From contig NZ_MIJE01000011.1 in NCBI RefSeq assembly GCF_001730225.1, positions 124,001 through 188,000 of the forward strand: a DNA stretch of 64,000 bases. The letters are read 5' to 3'. The position numbers and the translations under genes are program-made. Below are positions 63,994 through 64,000 of the stretch, one piece after another; position 1 is the stretch's first letter, and every line of letters starts with the position of its first letter. Source of the stretch: Desulfuribacillus alkaliarsenatis (GTDB lineage Bacteria > Bacillota > Bacilli > Desulfuribacillales > Desulfuribacillaceae). The notes under the pieces are model-generated. The model was not told the origin of the DNA and searched no databases. It saw nothing but the letters and a program-made list of their open reading frames with translations.

Positions 63994-64000
63994 AGGAGGA
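63994..64000 (+). promoter_or_regulatory. Ribosome binding site of a gene starting beyond the window
   Basis: The window ends in AGGAGGA, a near-consensus ribosome binding site, so another rightward gene probably starts within about ten bases of the edge. The 111 bases before it hold no gene that I can support. Confidence 0.55.

Noticed and set aside
1-64000. CRISPR array, prophage, integron or insertion sequence
   Set aside because: I saw no regularly spaced repeats of CRISPR length, no transposase or integrase domains, and no inverted-repeat ends with target duplications. Codon usage and AT content look even throughout.

Overview
The window reads as chromosomal DNA of a low-GC, Gram-positive, anaerobic or facultatively anaerobic member of the Bacillota, probably a spore former. 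Pointers are AT-rich DNA, strong AGGAGG-type ribosome binding sites, many lipoproteins with lipoboxes, a Gmad2-domain lipoprotein of the kind found in sporulating bacteria, copper-amine-oxidase-like stalk domains on a cell-wall amidase, and oxygen-sensitive iron-sulfur enzymes (a double-cubane/2-hydroxyacyl-CoA dehydratase-type protein with its activase, a [FeFe]-hydrogenase-like protein, a TudS-like desulfidase). A sensor kinase with a c-type heme motif and a malate synthase G suggest a respiring anaerobic bacillus. A Desulfuribacillus-like organism is a guess that I cannot test here. I see no rRNA, tRNA, CRISPR array, transposase, integrase or prophage gene. No stretch longer than 300 bases lacks a gene.

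Layout. 1-7.5 kb: a cut-off YgjP-type metallopeptidase, an HD-GYP protein, a DUF3810 membrane protein, topoisomerase III and a DEAD-box RNA helicase. 7.5-13.7 kb: a leftward cluster of double-cubane-type protein, OsmC protein and ATP-dependent activase, divergent from an ABC importer operon (ATPase, permease, binding lipoprotein) that ends in a TudS/DUF523-like desulfidase. This is the most interesting locus. 13.8-18.3 kb: a P-type cation ATPase, a membrane protein and a secreted protein. 18.4-21 kb: a leftward operon of PAS-PP2C phosphatase, half-size ferritin-like protein and [FeFe]-hydrogenase-like protein, a second likely redox system. 21-25 kb: small proteins, a c-heme hybrid histidine kinase and a glyoxalase. 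25-30.5 kb: an RND efflux pair and a CPBP protease. 30.5-34 kb: a 2-hydroxyacid dehydrogenase divergent from malate synthase G, a glyoxylate node. 34-38.7 kb: an ABC-2 exporter with an internally duplicated membrane protein, preceded by a NarL-type two-component system. 38.8-40.5 kb: a DUF3785-like Cys-pair protein with a DEFD-box helicase. 40.5-44.7 kb: a YtrA-type GntR/ABC operon that also encodes a sigma-region-4-like protein and a SecD-P1-like lipoprotein. 44.9-49.6 kb: an iron-sulfur protein, a lipoprotein, a PHP phosphatase, an orphan Cache-like protein and a membrane protein. 49.8-57 kb: a heterodimeric ABC exporter, a wall amidase and a three-gene ABC-2 exporter. 57-64 kb: a PrcB/Gmad2 lipoprotein, a diguanylate cyclase, a TspO-like protein, a second NitT/TauT-type importer and a MarR regulator with a palindrome in its promoter.

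How the genes work together. Six ABC systems (two importers, four exporters) and an RND pump give the segment a transport character. Several are tied to local regulators: GntR/YtrA, MarR, and a NarL-type pair. Cyclic-di-GMP turnover is represented by an HD-GYP protein and by a GGDEF protein that keeps its inhibitory site. Start codons were moved from the longest frame where a ribosome binding site clearly favoured an internal ATG, GTG or TTG; each case is stated.
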